A stretch of 64,000 nucleotides of DNA from Heliocidaris erythrogramma (taxonomy: Eukaryota > Echinodermata > Echinoidea > Camarodonta > Echinometridae), in the NCBI GenBank assembly GCA_025617745.1, contig CM046856.1:35210208-35274207 (forward strand), in the 5' to 3' direction. Below the pieces are notes generated by a model that had not been told where the DNA came from, ran no database searches, and saw only the letters and a list, made by a program, of their open reading frames with translations. Positions 1 to 10,477 of this stretch are shown here, piece after piece (position 1 is the first letter of the stretch; every line of letters starts with the position of its first letter). Position numbers and translations under genes: made by a program.

Positions 1-543
1 GTGGATACATTCATCGCGAAGGTTTTCCCCGGCTAATCGACGAACTCGTTGTCTCCCATCCTTTCGGTCAAGGATGAACCGCCTCTCGTCCGTGAAGACC
101 ACATGTTGCCAATGTCCTGGATGAAGCCTTCTGTGCTCCCTAGCCCAAAGAAGACGAGCTACTCTGTGGCGAACAGACAGGCGTGGACATTTGGTCAACC
201 GTCGTGCTCGGTAATCATGTTGGAGCAATCTGCGATTAACGGTTGACCGGGAAACGTTGATCCCATGATATCTCCTCCACAAGCGACGAAGACGGCTCGT
301 GGGCAATTTCCGGTTTCTGCGGCTGAAATTCAACAGTTGGCGATCATCTCTTCTTGTGGTCAATCTGGGACGTCCTGGAGATTTCCGTGGCCGCACATTC
401 CCCGCCTCACGTTGACGTTTCAGGATCTTAGAGACTGCGCTCTGTGATATCCCTAGGACTTCTGCGATATCAGTCTGCTTGTAGCCCTCCTGTCGCAGTG
501 CTACCACTCTCTCGCGTGTTGCTGTAGCCGTTGGACCAGGCAT
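1..543 (-). CDS. Tc1-like transposase, N-terminal part (runs off window)
   Basis: Read from the ATG at 543 the minus-strand frame stays open for all 181 codons to the window edge. It starts MPGPTATATRERV and carries a paired-type helix-turn-helix (DIAEVLGISQSAVSKIL, about residues 26-42), the linker motif SPGRPR, a second HTH region (NVSRSTVNRRLLQHDYRARR) and the first catalytic Asp in VFTDERRF, followed by the usual DRKDGRQRVRR. Tc1/mariner transposases cut and paste their own element in the nucleus using a DDE triad; the second Asp and the Glu lie outside the window. The open frame contrasts with the broken copy at 9144-10156, so this copy is younger or another subfamily. No 5' terminal repeat is found just upstream; a matching end occurs at 5068-5084. 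Confidence 0.88.
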   Translation of the reverse strand, partial: MPGPTATATRERVVALRQEGYKQTDIAEVLGISQSAVSKILKRQREAGNVRPRKSPGRPRLTTRRDDRQLLNFSRRNRKLPTSRLRRLWRRYHGINVSRSTVNRRLLQHDYRARRLTKCPRLSVRHRVARLLWAREHRRLHPGHWQHVVFTDERRFILDRKDGRQRVRRLAGENLRDECIH

Positions 544-1795
544 AGTCCAGGGAACGTCTCTACCGATTTTTATTTCAAACGGTACAAGGAACTCGAAAAA
601 ATGCAACCTTCTTATACACAGTGCTAAATCAGGGAAAGGGACAGAATATCATATGCATAGGCTTTTATAGTCTACAACAAAAGAATTTATTACGTAATCC
701 AAATTTCTCATGTTATAATGTCACCTGTGTAATGGGGAAACATTATGTAATCACTCAATTACCATTTTGTCTACGCGTAGCCTTTCAAATGTGACCAAAC
801 GCGACGGTTTCAGGCGGAAGTCGCAAAATTGCAAATGTCAGTTTTCATGTGTTCTAGATTCTCTGGTTAATAACCTTTAAAATGATGTATAACATGGATA
901 TATTACTAAAACAAAAGTCATTGTAAAAAGTGATTTAAGACATGAAAACGCTCCGCCAAGGAATTTAAAAAACGCAGAAAACGGTGCTCAAAGTTTCGGT
1001 GCGAAACGACAGCAAACTGCCCGTAGGTCGTTATGGTCCACGTGCCAAGGTCGTGTGCGGCGTGCAAAAACCCGTCATTATGCAAATTGTATGTAAATTA
1101 CGTTAGGTAACAATGAGCGTACATCAGCCAGCGTGGGCGTGAATTGTCACCCGCATGATGCGAATTTCGCTTAGAATTCGGTCCCCGTTTGTGAAGGCAT
1201 GCTTATCAGAATACTGAAAGCTATGCTTTTGTTCTATAGGCGGATCACGGGGAGGTAAGGGGTATTGAACGGCGGTATTGATGGCCCTTTCTCTGCCGTT
1301 TTAGCCTTTACGAAGAAAACACTGAACCTGAAGCATTTTATTATTGAAATTCTTTTCACGTGGCTCAGCCCCGCTCCATTGAGAACTCTAAAAAACACAA
1401 TCGCCCAATCCCGGATTTTAGATCACCTTTTTTCTCCTTGCCTCATATTTTCAAAAAGCAAAATATACGGAATCTCTTTCCAGATATAAATTATGCTAAC
1501 AAGGACAAGACCCCATGTAATGATTCATTTATATCATTAATCAATTCATCAATTCATTCATTTATTTATTAATTTCTTGGGGCAATTTTATTTGGAATCT
1601 TTGACAATTTAAATAGATTATGAAAAAGGAGAAAAAAGAGAGCACTGAATACCAAGACAGTCTCGAAATTCTAAGATTTTTTTTTTATCACAATAACTTT
1701 TCAAACCACTAGCAAGATTCAATAATTTTACTGCCATGTTTCTTTCATCACATGCTAGGTATTACCAATTGCATCGTCACTTTGTAAGGTTATTT
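544..1795. other. No gene seen; Tc1 leader then AT-rich spacer
   Basis: The first 250 bases probably belong to the leader of the Tc1 copy. The rest has only short frames without recognisable domains. A 17-bp block at 810-826 recurs inverted at 4982-4998. Confidence 0.5.
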
Positions 1796-2112
1796 TGAAT
1801 TAATACTTGAGGTTAAGTTAAAGAACGATGTGCAGGCCTTTTTTATTTTGGTAGCCAGTCATAATTTCTACCCAGAAAACTGTGCGCTTGGAAATGCCCG
1901 TTTAAATTAGGGCCTAAAAGATTTTTTATTTTTATCATTACTATATTGTTGTTGTTGTCATTATCATCATTTTGAATTACTTGGGGTTAAGTTAGAACGA
2001 TTTTTATATTAGCAGGACTTTTTGATTTTGGTAGCCAGTCATAATTTCTACACAGAAAAAAGTGCACTTGGAAATGCCCGTTTAAATTTGGACCTAAAAA
2101 GATTTTTTTAAT
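1796..2112. repeat. Direct duplication, two diverged copies (~135 bp each)
   Basis: Copies at about 1796-1930 and 1972-2112 share the core GGTAGCCAGTCATAATTTCT and GGAAATGCCCGTTTAAATT in the same order and spacing. They are separated by a short ATT/TCATT-rich stretch. No coding potential. Confidence 0.8.
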
Positions 2113-2194
2113 TAGCATTAATATTATTATTATTATCATCATCATTATTGTTATTATTAGTAGTAGTATTATAATGACAACATCCCTTTCGCTC

Positions 2195-2226
2195 TCACAC
2201 ACACTCTCTCTCTCTCTCTCTCTCTT
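2195..2226. repeat. (TC)n microsatellite
   Basis: About 30 bases of CT dinucleotides after an ACACAC start. Confidence 0.9.
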
Positions 2227-2896
2227 AGTCCGACCTTTCTGTCGTTATCTCTATCTTTCCTTCAAGAAACCTTAGACAACGACCATCTAGGTTCGGATTA
2301 TAAATTGTTTAAAAATAATGAAGATTGCAGTCCCTCAATTCCCCCAAAAGATATAGAATAGCAAAAAGTTTTGTTCTCTGAAAAATCCGGCGTCCCTGAT
2401 TTCCGATTTTGAATAATCAAATTCTCCCTTGCCTGCGTTCCAGATAATCATCAGTTTTCATGGGGAATTTTACACCATAGGCCGATTTACCCAGCAACAA
2501 ACGTTATGAGTTTTATGACCATTTGACCTTTAGTTATGTAATGCTCTGTGTACTGGCATGGTAAAGTCACTACATGTACCTCACTTTGTTGTAACCAACA
2601 CTGCCTCATACATAAGTCTTTCGAGTGTACACCAGACTGGCTGAGCCCTAAAAATATCAGCTACAATAAGTTTCCCCAGGGCTTTTCAAAAGTTTTGGTG
2701 TCAACCAAGATTATCTAGCTCCCCAAGAATTCCGACCCCCCCCCGAATTAAGTTAATTTTATTTTCAACCCATAAACGCAGTTCTTGTTTGTGAGATCAT
2801 GCACGCTTTGATGTTTATTTATTTCGTATTTCCTGCTTAACCTTGATGATCCAGGCTTATTCATCGGCTTGATCCTCATCAGTTATAATGTAAACC

Positions 2897-3210
2897 AGGG
2901 CCGGCGGAACCGGTGGGGCCAGGGCCCCCCAATATTTTTTTTATCGGACATAGAAAAAAAAAAAAAAATTGGCCGCCCCAATATTTGCAGGGGGCGTAAG
3001 TTTTGCTAACTGAATGTATTATAAATTGTTGCTATGATGGTTGCCATGGTTACTTTTTTAAGGCTTGTTAAAAATATTTAAGCCTGAAATATCGACAATG
3101 CCGATGAAAAAGGTATTTTTTTCCTAAACTTTTTAACCAATATTGTCGCCAAATCTTCCCCCTCATTTGCCCCCCCCCCCCTCCAATCTGAAAAACGTTC
3201 CGCCGGCCCT
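2897..3210. mobile_element. MITE-like inverted-repeat element, ~314 bp
   Basis: Starts AGGGCCGGCGGAAC and ends with the inverse GTTCCGCCGGCCCT, a 14-bp perfect terminal inverted repeat. The interior is A/T-rich with C and G homopolymers (C13 near 3170). No clear target duplication. No transposase frame, so non-autonomous. Confidence 0.7.
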
Positions 3211-4439
3211 TTACACTTGCTGAAAGTCTAGTTAACAAAAAATTAAAGGGAATGTGAATTGTGTGCAGCATAATCCGTTAAAGCAACAGATTTCAAATTA
3301 TTTTTCTACATAAAAAGGTAAAAACTAATTCTCGTCCGAGTATTTTCAGATTGAATAAAAGGTGAATTATTTTATGTATATTTTAGAGTTCTATTTATTT
3401 TTTTATTTATTTTATTATTGTGTGTACTTGTGTATGTTCGGTCGTTTCAACATTAAAATGCTCAGACGGGATAAAATTGTTAATGTTGAATATTCATGCC
3501 ATAACGTTATTTCCCTAGCCCTGCAATTGTTCATGCACTTTTCACACATAAGAAATGATTTTAAAAAAAATAATTGTGGCTATGTGTTGCATGTGGATGT
3601 AAAATTCTAGTTTTATGTTATTGAGGATTTAACCATTCAGTGGCGCAAATAGGTGTTGATGCCAGCATACAGTCACCCACGGATCAATGCTTAGAACAAT
3701 GGGCACCTTTGTACGGGGATCTGATAGAAAGCCAACGCCTTCCTCTTCAATACTGTTCACGCTCGCACTGGGTCGTTCGAACAGTGCACCGGTGGCCTAG
3801 TAACAAAAAACTTACACGTTGAACGACCGTCTCGGACAGTGTATTGTTCTTCATTGTCAAAAAAAATCCCAGCTTATTCATACATAAACAAAGAAACGTG
3901 GTTACAATGTATTTAGATGGCATGCTTGCGAACGTCAAGTCTCTTTGATCGAGGGTTTACCCAATGGGACGTAGCTGGTTACGATGCCAACATACAGTCT
4001 ATCAGGCCCGTAACTATAAGACTTTTTTGAGGGGGGGGGGGGGGCAGGGGTCAGAATTCGAAAAAGTGGACCTTTGCACTATTTTCCGTGTGAGAAGTGT
4101 GATCACCAAGTTTGCCAATGCTCTTCTTCCTTTTTCTTTTCTTCACTTTCTTTTTCCACTATTTGGTAAATCGGGGGGGGGGGGGGGGGTCGTCGTCGTC
4201 GTCCCCCCACCCCCACTCCATATCCACGCTCCAGACTATGGATAGTGACGTTAATTTAAAAAAAAATTACAGCAGTTTTGTTATCAACCACCTCTTACTC
4301 TTTCTTAGCTTCTCTCTCACCGAGTATCTTTTTCATTCTTTCATACTTGTTTCTTATGTTACTTTTTTTCCTTTTCATTCTCTCATAACATTTCATACTT
4401 TGTTATTCCATCTTTCCATCTTTTCATAATACGAGTTGT
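3211..4439. other. Non-coding spacer with poly-G repeat segment
   Basis: No coding signal. A G14 run near 4027, a long G run near 4174 and GTC triplets at about 4190-4205 sit between CAGGCCCGTAACTATAAG (4003) and CTCCAGACTATGG (4240), probably a decayed poly-G MITE. GATGCCA-G/A-CATACAGTC occurs at about 3658 and 3982, flanking the segment between. Confidence 0.4.
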
Positions 4440-4444
4440 TGATA

Positions 4445-4830
4445 AAACGATTGTTCGAAAGTGAATTGACGTCATCACACATTCTCTGCGCGCTTTTTAT
4501 GCGTGTGCCAGCACTCACCCCCGAAGCCATGGCCGCCACGCAGGTACATATGCATATGCATAACAATAATTATGAGTAACCAATCACAGCACTTAAAGAC
4601 GGCGAGCTTGGATAGCGTTTGCAACAACACGAGCTTTTAAGAAAAATAAATATGCATTAGGCAATTAGAGCGCCGACCAATCACAGGGGGCGAAGTCGGC
4701 GAACTGCCATTATGTCACGTCACTCAGGGCCCTAGTAACAAAAGAGACGTGCGCAAAGCTCGCTGTTGAGGATCTGTCGTTTTTGCGAAGATGAAACTCC
4801 CGTCGACGCGATTTGGAAGAGGTGATTTAA
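4445..4830 (+). promoter_or_regulatory. Promoter-like region, CCAAT boxes
   Basis: A GC- and CpG-richer stretch with a CRE-like TGACGTCA (about 4469), two ACCAATCACAG boxes (about 4577 and 4676) and, downstream, ATGAAACTCCCGTCGACG followed by a possible splice donor (GAAGAG/GTGATT, about 4822). This resembles a TATA-less promoter with a tiny first exon, but no second exon was found. It may belong to a transposon end. Confidence 0.3.
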
Positions 4831-5067
4831 AACATTATTTTGAGGTACTTAGACATGGTATTTTGGTTTTAAATTTCGGGACATGGTAGAGGAATAATCA
4901 AAGCTTCGGAATATGTAAAAAAAAAAAAATGGGTACAAAATGACATTTTAATTAAAACCCTTGTTTCTAGACAATGACCGATTGCGACTTCCGCCTGATT
5001 CCGACCCGTTGGGACACAAATACCAACAAAACTGTCGATTTTTATTCAAAAATATTTTATTCCACCT

Positions 5068-5084
5068 TTATGACCAACAGTGTA
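5068..5084. repeat. Tc1-type terminal sequence, orphan end
   Basis: TTATGACCAACAGTGTA is identical and in the same orientation to the outer end of the Tc1 copy at 10461-10477. It may be the 5' end of the Tc1 copy at 1-543, which would imply that about 4.2 kb is inserted between the two parts. Confidence 0.55.
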
Positions 5085-5189
5085 TATATATCATAACAAA
5101 AAATGAGAGTTCTGCTTCGGAATCGTAGTTAGATGAGGTGTAGAAGACAAGTAAATGAAAGATTCCGTGAGACTGAAAAGTTTTCACAT

Positions 5190-5212
5190 TTTCGGCCATA
5201 GGCCTTCATCAG
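5190..5212 (-). ncRNA. Hammerhead-ribozyme core motif
   Basis: Minus strand reads CTGATGA, A, GGCC, TAT, GGCC, GAAA: the two invariant hammerhead core boxes flanking a 4-bp helix II with a 3-nt loop. Penelope-like elements are known to carry minimal hammerheads in their terminal repeats. Helices I and III were not resolved, so activity is uncertain. Confidence 0.6.
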
Positions 5213-5274
5213 GAAATGATGAAAATTATGAAAGTATCAACAAAAGAGCTTGAAGCTCAAAAATAAAAAAAAAA

Positions 5275-5772
5275 GCTCCATGGATACTAGCGCAACCATG
5301 GTAGAAAAGGCTGAGGGAGGACAGAGAGAGAGAAAGAGAGAATAACGCAATAAAACGTCATAAAGAAAAGAAAACAAAAGAAAACAAGAGAGGGAGAAGC
5401 GTAAAGGCGCACAAAACCATAGATACTAACGCAGTCATGGTAGAGAAAGTTGAGGGAGGAGAAAGGGAGAGAGAATGACGTAATAAAGCGTCATAAAGAA
5501 AAGAAAACAAGAAAACAAGACAGCGAGAGGCGTAAAAGCGCACAAAAACATGGATACTGACGCAACCATGGCAAGAAAGATGAGAGGGGGGGGGGGGAAG
5601 AGAGGGGGGATGACTTTAAAAGCGTCATAAAGAAACAAAGGAAAAAATGAAAAAAAGTGAAGCGAAAAGAGAGAGAGAGAAAAAAGGACACTAACGTAAC
5701 CAAGGTGAGAAAAGCTAAGACACAAGAGAGGGAAGATGACGTATTAAAACGTCATAAAGAGGCAGAGGGAAG
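5275..5772. repeat. Tandem array, four ~136-bp units
   Basis: Unit starts near 5278, 5418, 5550 and 5686 share GATACTAACGCAACCATGG-like starts, then a purine-rich stretch, then a block like GACGTAATAAAGCGTCATAA. Spacings are 140, 132 and 136. It lies in the 3' UTR of the Penelope-like element and possibly continues at 8355 after the LINE. Confidence 0.8.
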
Positions 5773-5784
5773 GTAAAAGGATCT

Positions 5785-5994
5785 TGGGCTTCACCGTAGT
5801 AACAACAAGATCTTCATCAACGAGAATCTGGTGGGATCGCCGAAGGAGCTACTGGGGATGGTGAATGCGGCGAGGAGGAAGACTGGCTATATAGGTTCCT
5901 GTGGACTCACAACGGCAAAATCTTTGTAAAGAAGAATGTGAGGGAGGCGCCAATCACGGTTCATAGCAAAGAAGATCTTGCAAAGCTGGTGTAA
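5785..5994 (+). pseudogene. LINE ORF1 C-terminal fragment
   Basis: Encodes a piece typical of CR1/L2-type ORF1 tails: NKIFINENLVGSPKELL, then after a one-base frameshift near 5895 LWTHNGKIFVKKNVREAP and SKEDLAKLV before TAA at 5992. This nucleic-acid-binding ORF1 domain acts as chaperone in the retrotransposon RNP. The N-terminus is absent. Confidence 0.6.
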
Positions 5995-6046
5995 TTATTA
6001 ATATTCATACTGTTATATTGTCTTTCGTATAAAATGATAGATTTTA

Positions 6047-7901
6047 ATGACTCATTGTAAAGATAGGACTCATTGCAACCTGAATAATGAGAATTCTTTG
6101 GAAACTGAAAATGACCCATTTACTGTAAGATCTGCATCTTTTGACCCCAATGAATTTAATGCGCCGTCAGAAAACTTATTTCGATCATCACTTTCTGTTT
6201 CTCATGTTAATATTCGATCCCTAAACTGCAATTTCGATGCATTGAAGGAAGTGTTCGCAAACGACTTTAATTCAGTGTTCAATGTCATAGCATTATCAGA
6301 AACCTAGAACGTCAGAGCTGTTGACCAGTTTTAATTATCAGAGTACAATTTAGGTTCCTACCAGAACGAATCATTCTTTTTTCTTCCGGTAACAAGTCAT
6401 GAAGTAAAAGAAGTGATAAGTAACCTTGATCAGTCTGCCAGTCTATATGATGATTTATCAGTTCGGCTATTAATATATGCACAGAACTATGTTTGCCAAC
6501 CACTCGCGCATATATTAAACCTAACATTCACAACGGGCATCTTCCCGGATAAATTAAAAATAGCGAGAGTTGTGCCTGTATTTAAAAAAGGAGACAAAAG
6601 TTTGCCGGGTAACTATAGGCCCATATCAATTTTACCAGTTGTGGATAAATTGTCTGAAAAACTTGTAAATATTCGAGTGGTGAAATTCTTAGAGAAAAAA
6701 GAAATATTATTATGATTATATTATAATCATCAGTATGGATTTAGACATGGATATAGTACAAAACTGTCGCTTATAAACTTGATCAATCAAATTACTCAAT
6801 CTACTGATGAAGGGAGCTTGACAGTAGGAGTATTTATCGATTTTGCTAAGGCCTTCGATACAATTGATCACTCTATTGTTTAAAAAAACTGGAGCATTAC
6901 GGAATTCGGGGAATAGTGTTAGAGTGGTTTAAGAATTACTTAACAAACAGACAGAAAATTTGTAACTTACGACTGTGTGAAATCTGATTATAAATCTATT
7001 CATGCGGCGTCCCCAGGGGTCGGTGTTAGGCCTGACATTATTTCTTGTCTATATTAATTACCTACCAATTTCATCAAATTATTTCAATTTTCGATTATTT
7101 GCCGATGATTCTAATCTATTTCATACATTTAAGCATGATGAACGTAATATTGATTTATCAGAAGTTAACCGTAACCTGAATGCTGTTACAGATTGGTGCA
7201 ACTCAAACAAACTTACTATAAAAAAAAAACCGAAAAAAACTAATTACATGTTATTTAAATATCGACGAAGACATTTCTCTATTTCAGGTCAATTGCTCAT
7301 TAATGAAACCATTTTAGAGTCAGTTGAGTCAACATCGTTCCTTGGAAATCGTATAGACAAAAATGTGACCTGGAAGAAACACATTGATAATGTATGCAAT
7401 GCACTAAGTAAAAAGATTGGAATATTGTATAGATTAAGACACTTCGTGTCAAGAAAAATAATGTTAATGTTATATAATTATTTTATATTATCCCATATAA
7501 CGTATGAATTGGAAGTTTGGGGTGCTACATGTAAGACAACTCTGAATCCTGTCCTAATGCTTCAGAAACGAATGGCCAGAGTAATTGTTTCAAAAGGTTC
7601 GAGATATCACTCTGCTCCTTTATTTTGATCTTAAAGTGCTAGATATTTTCAAAGAATATAGCTATGTGATTGGTATTTTATGCATGATATAATGTATAAC
7701 CGTCTGCCTCATACTATATCTGATTATTTTTCAGTACTAGATCACCCTTATCATACAAGAAACATAGAGAAATCTAATTTGAATTTTTCAATCAGTAATA
7801 CGAATCTGGGTAAACAATCGATTTCATATTCAGGAGCTGTTATATGGAATAATTTGCCAAAAGAATTAAGGAATATAACCGGTCGCAGAAGTTTTGGATA
7901 G
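6047..7901 (+). pseudogene. LINE ORF2 (endonuclease remnant and reverse transcriptase)
   Basis: 6047-6307 encodes only the start of an APE-type endonuclease (VSHVNIRSLNCNFDALKEV, ending ALSET, stop). Most of the endonuclease domain is missing before RT sequence starts near 6380. RT blocks: VVPVFKKGDKSLPGNYRPIS (about 6560), IDFAKAFDTIDHS (6833) with stops after it, PQGSVLG (7010), the catalytic FADD (7098-7109), a KTNYMLF and FLGNRIDKNVTWKKH thumb region, and the C-terminal SGAVIWNNLPKELRN (7830). At least four frameshifts or stops make it non-functional. The catalytic FADD itself survives. Confidence 0.85.
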
Positions 7902-8499
7902 GCATTACAAGAATACTTAACCCGTGGACTGCTGAATTCTCTCATTCCCATAGGCTTAATACAGGGCCCACCCGGTTCCCGTAGGCAATGGGTTAATTGG
8001 AGAATGCCCACTTGAAAATCAATTTTGGAATGTTCATGAAGATCATTATCATTCATTTTATTTATTTTAAGCTCACTTGATATTCGTTATTATTGTTGTG
8101 ATTATTGTTTTATTACTACTTTTATTGATTGTAAATAATGTATATGTGTTATTAAAAAAACAAGATATAAGAGATGTACATTTTCAATTAATTCCCTAAC
8201 TGTTGATTTATGTAATCAATTTTACGGGGCTAACCTCGATTAGCTATTTGTTAGCTCCCTTTACCAAGACGTTATTGTGATTTTTACCAAGATGTATGTA
8301 TCATTGTGATTTGGTAATAAACTCATTCATTCATTCATTCATTCATTCAAATCAAAATGACAAGAAAATAAGAAGCGACGTAAATAAACACGTCAAAGAT
8401 AGAGAGAGAGAGAGAGAGAAGTAAGAAGAAATGAGAAAAAAAAGAGAACAAGGAAGAGAGAAGAAAGAAGAAAGTAGAACAAAGTTCTATGTACTCTGA

Positions 8500-8897
8500 A
8501 ATGAACGGAAGGTAACGTTTAAACCAGACGGATGTAATGCTCCAAGTTGGAAGATGATTTTCTCTTCTTGTTTCTTCCTGTCTGTATCATCTCATGTGCA
8601 CTTAAATGCCCTGCAGACTTTGAAATTGTCCGTGGTGTGTCCGGGAAGGTTGAAGTGACGAGCTATCGGAAGTCCTTTTGTGTTCAGGCGGATGGATCGG
8701 AGATGTTCGGGGACACGATCGGCCAGTCGATGTTTGGTTTCTCTTATGTAGTATTTGTCACAGAGGGTACACGATATAGCATATACCAGATTCTCGGTAG
8801 TGCAAGAAAATGATCCATTGACCCTGAAGCTAGCTTCGTGACTGCTGATGACTTGGGTGTTAGTGATGCGACTACAAGTCTTGCAACGGGGTCTCAA
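8500..8897 (-). pseudogene. Penelope-like GIY-YIG endonuclease, C-terminal fragment
   Basis: Frame starts RPRCKTCSRI and contains VNGSFSCTTENLVYAISC then CDKYYIRETKHRLADRVPEH and GLPIARHFNLPGHTTDNFKV: the Cys-rich lead-in and the GIY-YIG fold of Penelope-like endonucleases, with GET changed to RET. A frameshift near 8592 is followed by LGALHPSGLNVTF and a stop, the usual C-terminal signature. In the family this domain nicks DNA for insertion. The RT is missing upstream. Confidence 0.75.
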
Positions 8898-8983
8898 AAG
8901 CTTGGCTCAGATAAAAATCGACGGTACCGATACCTCGGCGATTTGTTGAATTTTATAGGCGTCGGCGAGATTGACGTTGCGAA

Positions 8984-9121
8984 AGGAACACTTCCCTTCA
9001 ATCATCAAAAGATCCCAAGATTTCAAAAAATGTATCGTTTTTGGTAAATGTTTAACCATGATAATTTTATCGTGAAAAATAAAATCTTGGGATCTTTTGA
9101 TGATTGAAGGGAAGTGTTCCT
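8984..9121. repeat. 40-bp inverted repeat with 58-bp loop
   Basis: Arms 8984-9023 and 9082-9121 are perfectly complementary (start GGAACACTTCCCTTCAATC at 8985). The structure sits exactly between the Penelope fragment and the Tc1 copy, so it may mark a small foldback insertion or a repair scar. Confidence 0.9.
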
Positions 9122-9130
9122 CTTTTTAAT

Positions 9131-10477
9131 CTTGTTGGGTCACTTAGTACCTGGTATGGCCAACTCTGGCACGCACCTGTGCCTCCACACGCCGTGGCAT
9201 ACTGTCCACAAGGTTGTTGATGGTGTTCAAGGGCAGTGCATCCCACTCTTCGGTCAGTGCCTGGGCTAACTCCTGCACATTTTGAGGATGATTGTTTCTC
9301 TCATTGATGGCACGGCCCAATGTATCCCAGGCGTGCTAAATGGGGATTCATGTCGGGGGAACAGGCAGGCCAAGGCATCTGCTGCACGTCCTCTGCGTCA
9401 AGGATTTCCCTCACCAGACGTGCCCTATGTGATCGAGCGTTGTCGTCTTGGAGCTGAAAATTATTGCCATATATCCTTCTCGCGTATGGAAGACAATGGC
9501 GTTCCAGGATATCCCGGTGTTGACGTTTCCTTCAGGTGCAGCCAATGGCGTTTTTCCGCCATAACATATTCCGACCCATACCATCACTGAGCCTCCACCT
9601 GCTTGATTGGTTTCCTGGACACAGTCATTACGGAGGTTCTCGCCCCACAATCGTCGAACCCTCTGCCTCCCATCGGTGAGGTCAAGGATGTACCGGCTTT
9701 CATCAGTGAAGATTACATGGCGCCAGTGACCAAGCTGCCATCTCCTGTGCCTCCTAGCCCACTGGAGTCGAGCAACCCGTTGGCGAACAGTGAGACGTGG
9801 AACCTTGGTCATTCGCCGAGCTCTGTAGCCATGTTGGACAAGTCTCCTGTTTACGGTTTCCCGTGAAACGTTCACTCCGAAGTGCCTCCTCCACAAGTGG
9901 CAAAGACGACTCGCTGGCATTCTCCGGCTCCTACGGCACATGTTCAGCAGTTGACGGTCATCCTGTGCGGATGTTCTTCGTGGTCGACCTGTAGATCTCT
10001 CTGGACTCAAAGTACCCGCCTCTCGATGTCTTCTGAGGATGCGGCACACACAACTCTGCGATAGTCCAAGAATATCTGCAATCTGGTCTGTGTCCGTCCA
10101 TTCCGTCGGAGTGCAAGGACCCTCTGACGAATTGCAAGTGCCGTTGGGCGAGGCATAGTGTAAGGAATCAATGTACCAAATTTGGTAGGAATTGATCAAG
10201 CTAACTCTGAAAACGGGCTGTTAACACACGTAGGCTTTCTGCACGAAATGGACAGCAAAACAACAGCAGAAAGGAGGCTCTGTCTTTCATAGCACCAAAC
10301 AATAAGATAGGCCACGTTATGGAATGTTTCACTTGACCGACTTTTCCCTCGACAATACAAAATCATTATGTAATCAAAGAACCTGGTCAATATTATCTAT
10401 TTAGACTTTTAAATATGATTAAATCAACGGATGACTATGAAAATACGAATTATGCTAACATTATGACCAACAGTGTA
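9131..10477 (-). mobile_element. Tc1-like transposon, dead copy
   Basis: Minus-strand element ending at 10461-10477 with TTATGACCAACAGTGTA next to a TA repeat. The opposite end near 9131 has a weaker match (TTGTTGGGTCACTTAG). Contains a broken transposase. Length about 1.35 kb, normal for Tc1. Confidence 0.75.
9144..10156 (-). pseudogene. Tc1-like transposase, inactivated
   Basis: About 337 codons from the ATG at 10156 to TAA at 9144-9146. N-terminus MPRPTALAIRQRV, then a frameshift near 10085 into TDQIADILGLSQSCVCRIL (HTH), STGRPRR, second HTH NVSRETVNRRLVQHGYRARR, first catalytic Asp in VIFTDESRY, and, after a frameshift near 9450, the second in QLQDDNARSH. After SPDMNP the codon expected to be the catalytic Glu reads TAG and is followed by a shift. 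C-terminus RVGHTRY. Same subfamily structure as the copy at 1-543. Confidence 0.88.

Larger units (their letters stand above)
5781..8348 (+). mobile_element. CR1/L2-like non-LTR retrotransposon, decayed
   Basis: 5'-truncated LINE with the end of ORF1, an ORF2 with much of the endonuclease deleted, reverse transcriptase and C-terminus, a 400-bp 3' UTR and a (CATT)n tail at 8325-8348. Inserted into the Penelope-like element. Motifs (PQGSVLG, FADD, the WNNLP C-terminal motif) and the ATTC-type tail suit the CR1/L2/jockey branch; the exact clade is not determined. Confidence 0.85.
5165..8984 (-). mobile_element. Penelope-like element, 5'-truncated, split by a LINE
   Basis: Minus-strand retroelement in two pieces. 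8984-8350 holds the GIY-YIG endonuclease tail and a pyrimidine-rich 3' UTR start. 5780-5165 holds the rest of the UTR, a tandem array and a terminal hammerhead-like motif. The CR1/L2-like LINE at 5781-8348 lies between. The motif GACGTATTAAAACGTC near the left break and GACGTAAATAAACACGTC at about 8370 match, supporting one original element. The reverse transcriptase is missing: the 5' end stops at the inverted repeat at 8984. Confidence 0.65.

Noticed and set aside
4112-4429. 105-codon frame with poly-Gly/Ser
   Set aside because: Created by G runs and GTC repeats and a T-rich tract; not protein-like.
5358-5725. Phe/Leu/Ser-rich minus frames
   Set aside because: Translation of a purine-rich tandem repeat; not a membrane protein.
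8547-8813. Plus-strand 88-codon frame
   Set aside because: Antisense of the GIY-YIG remnant.
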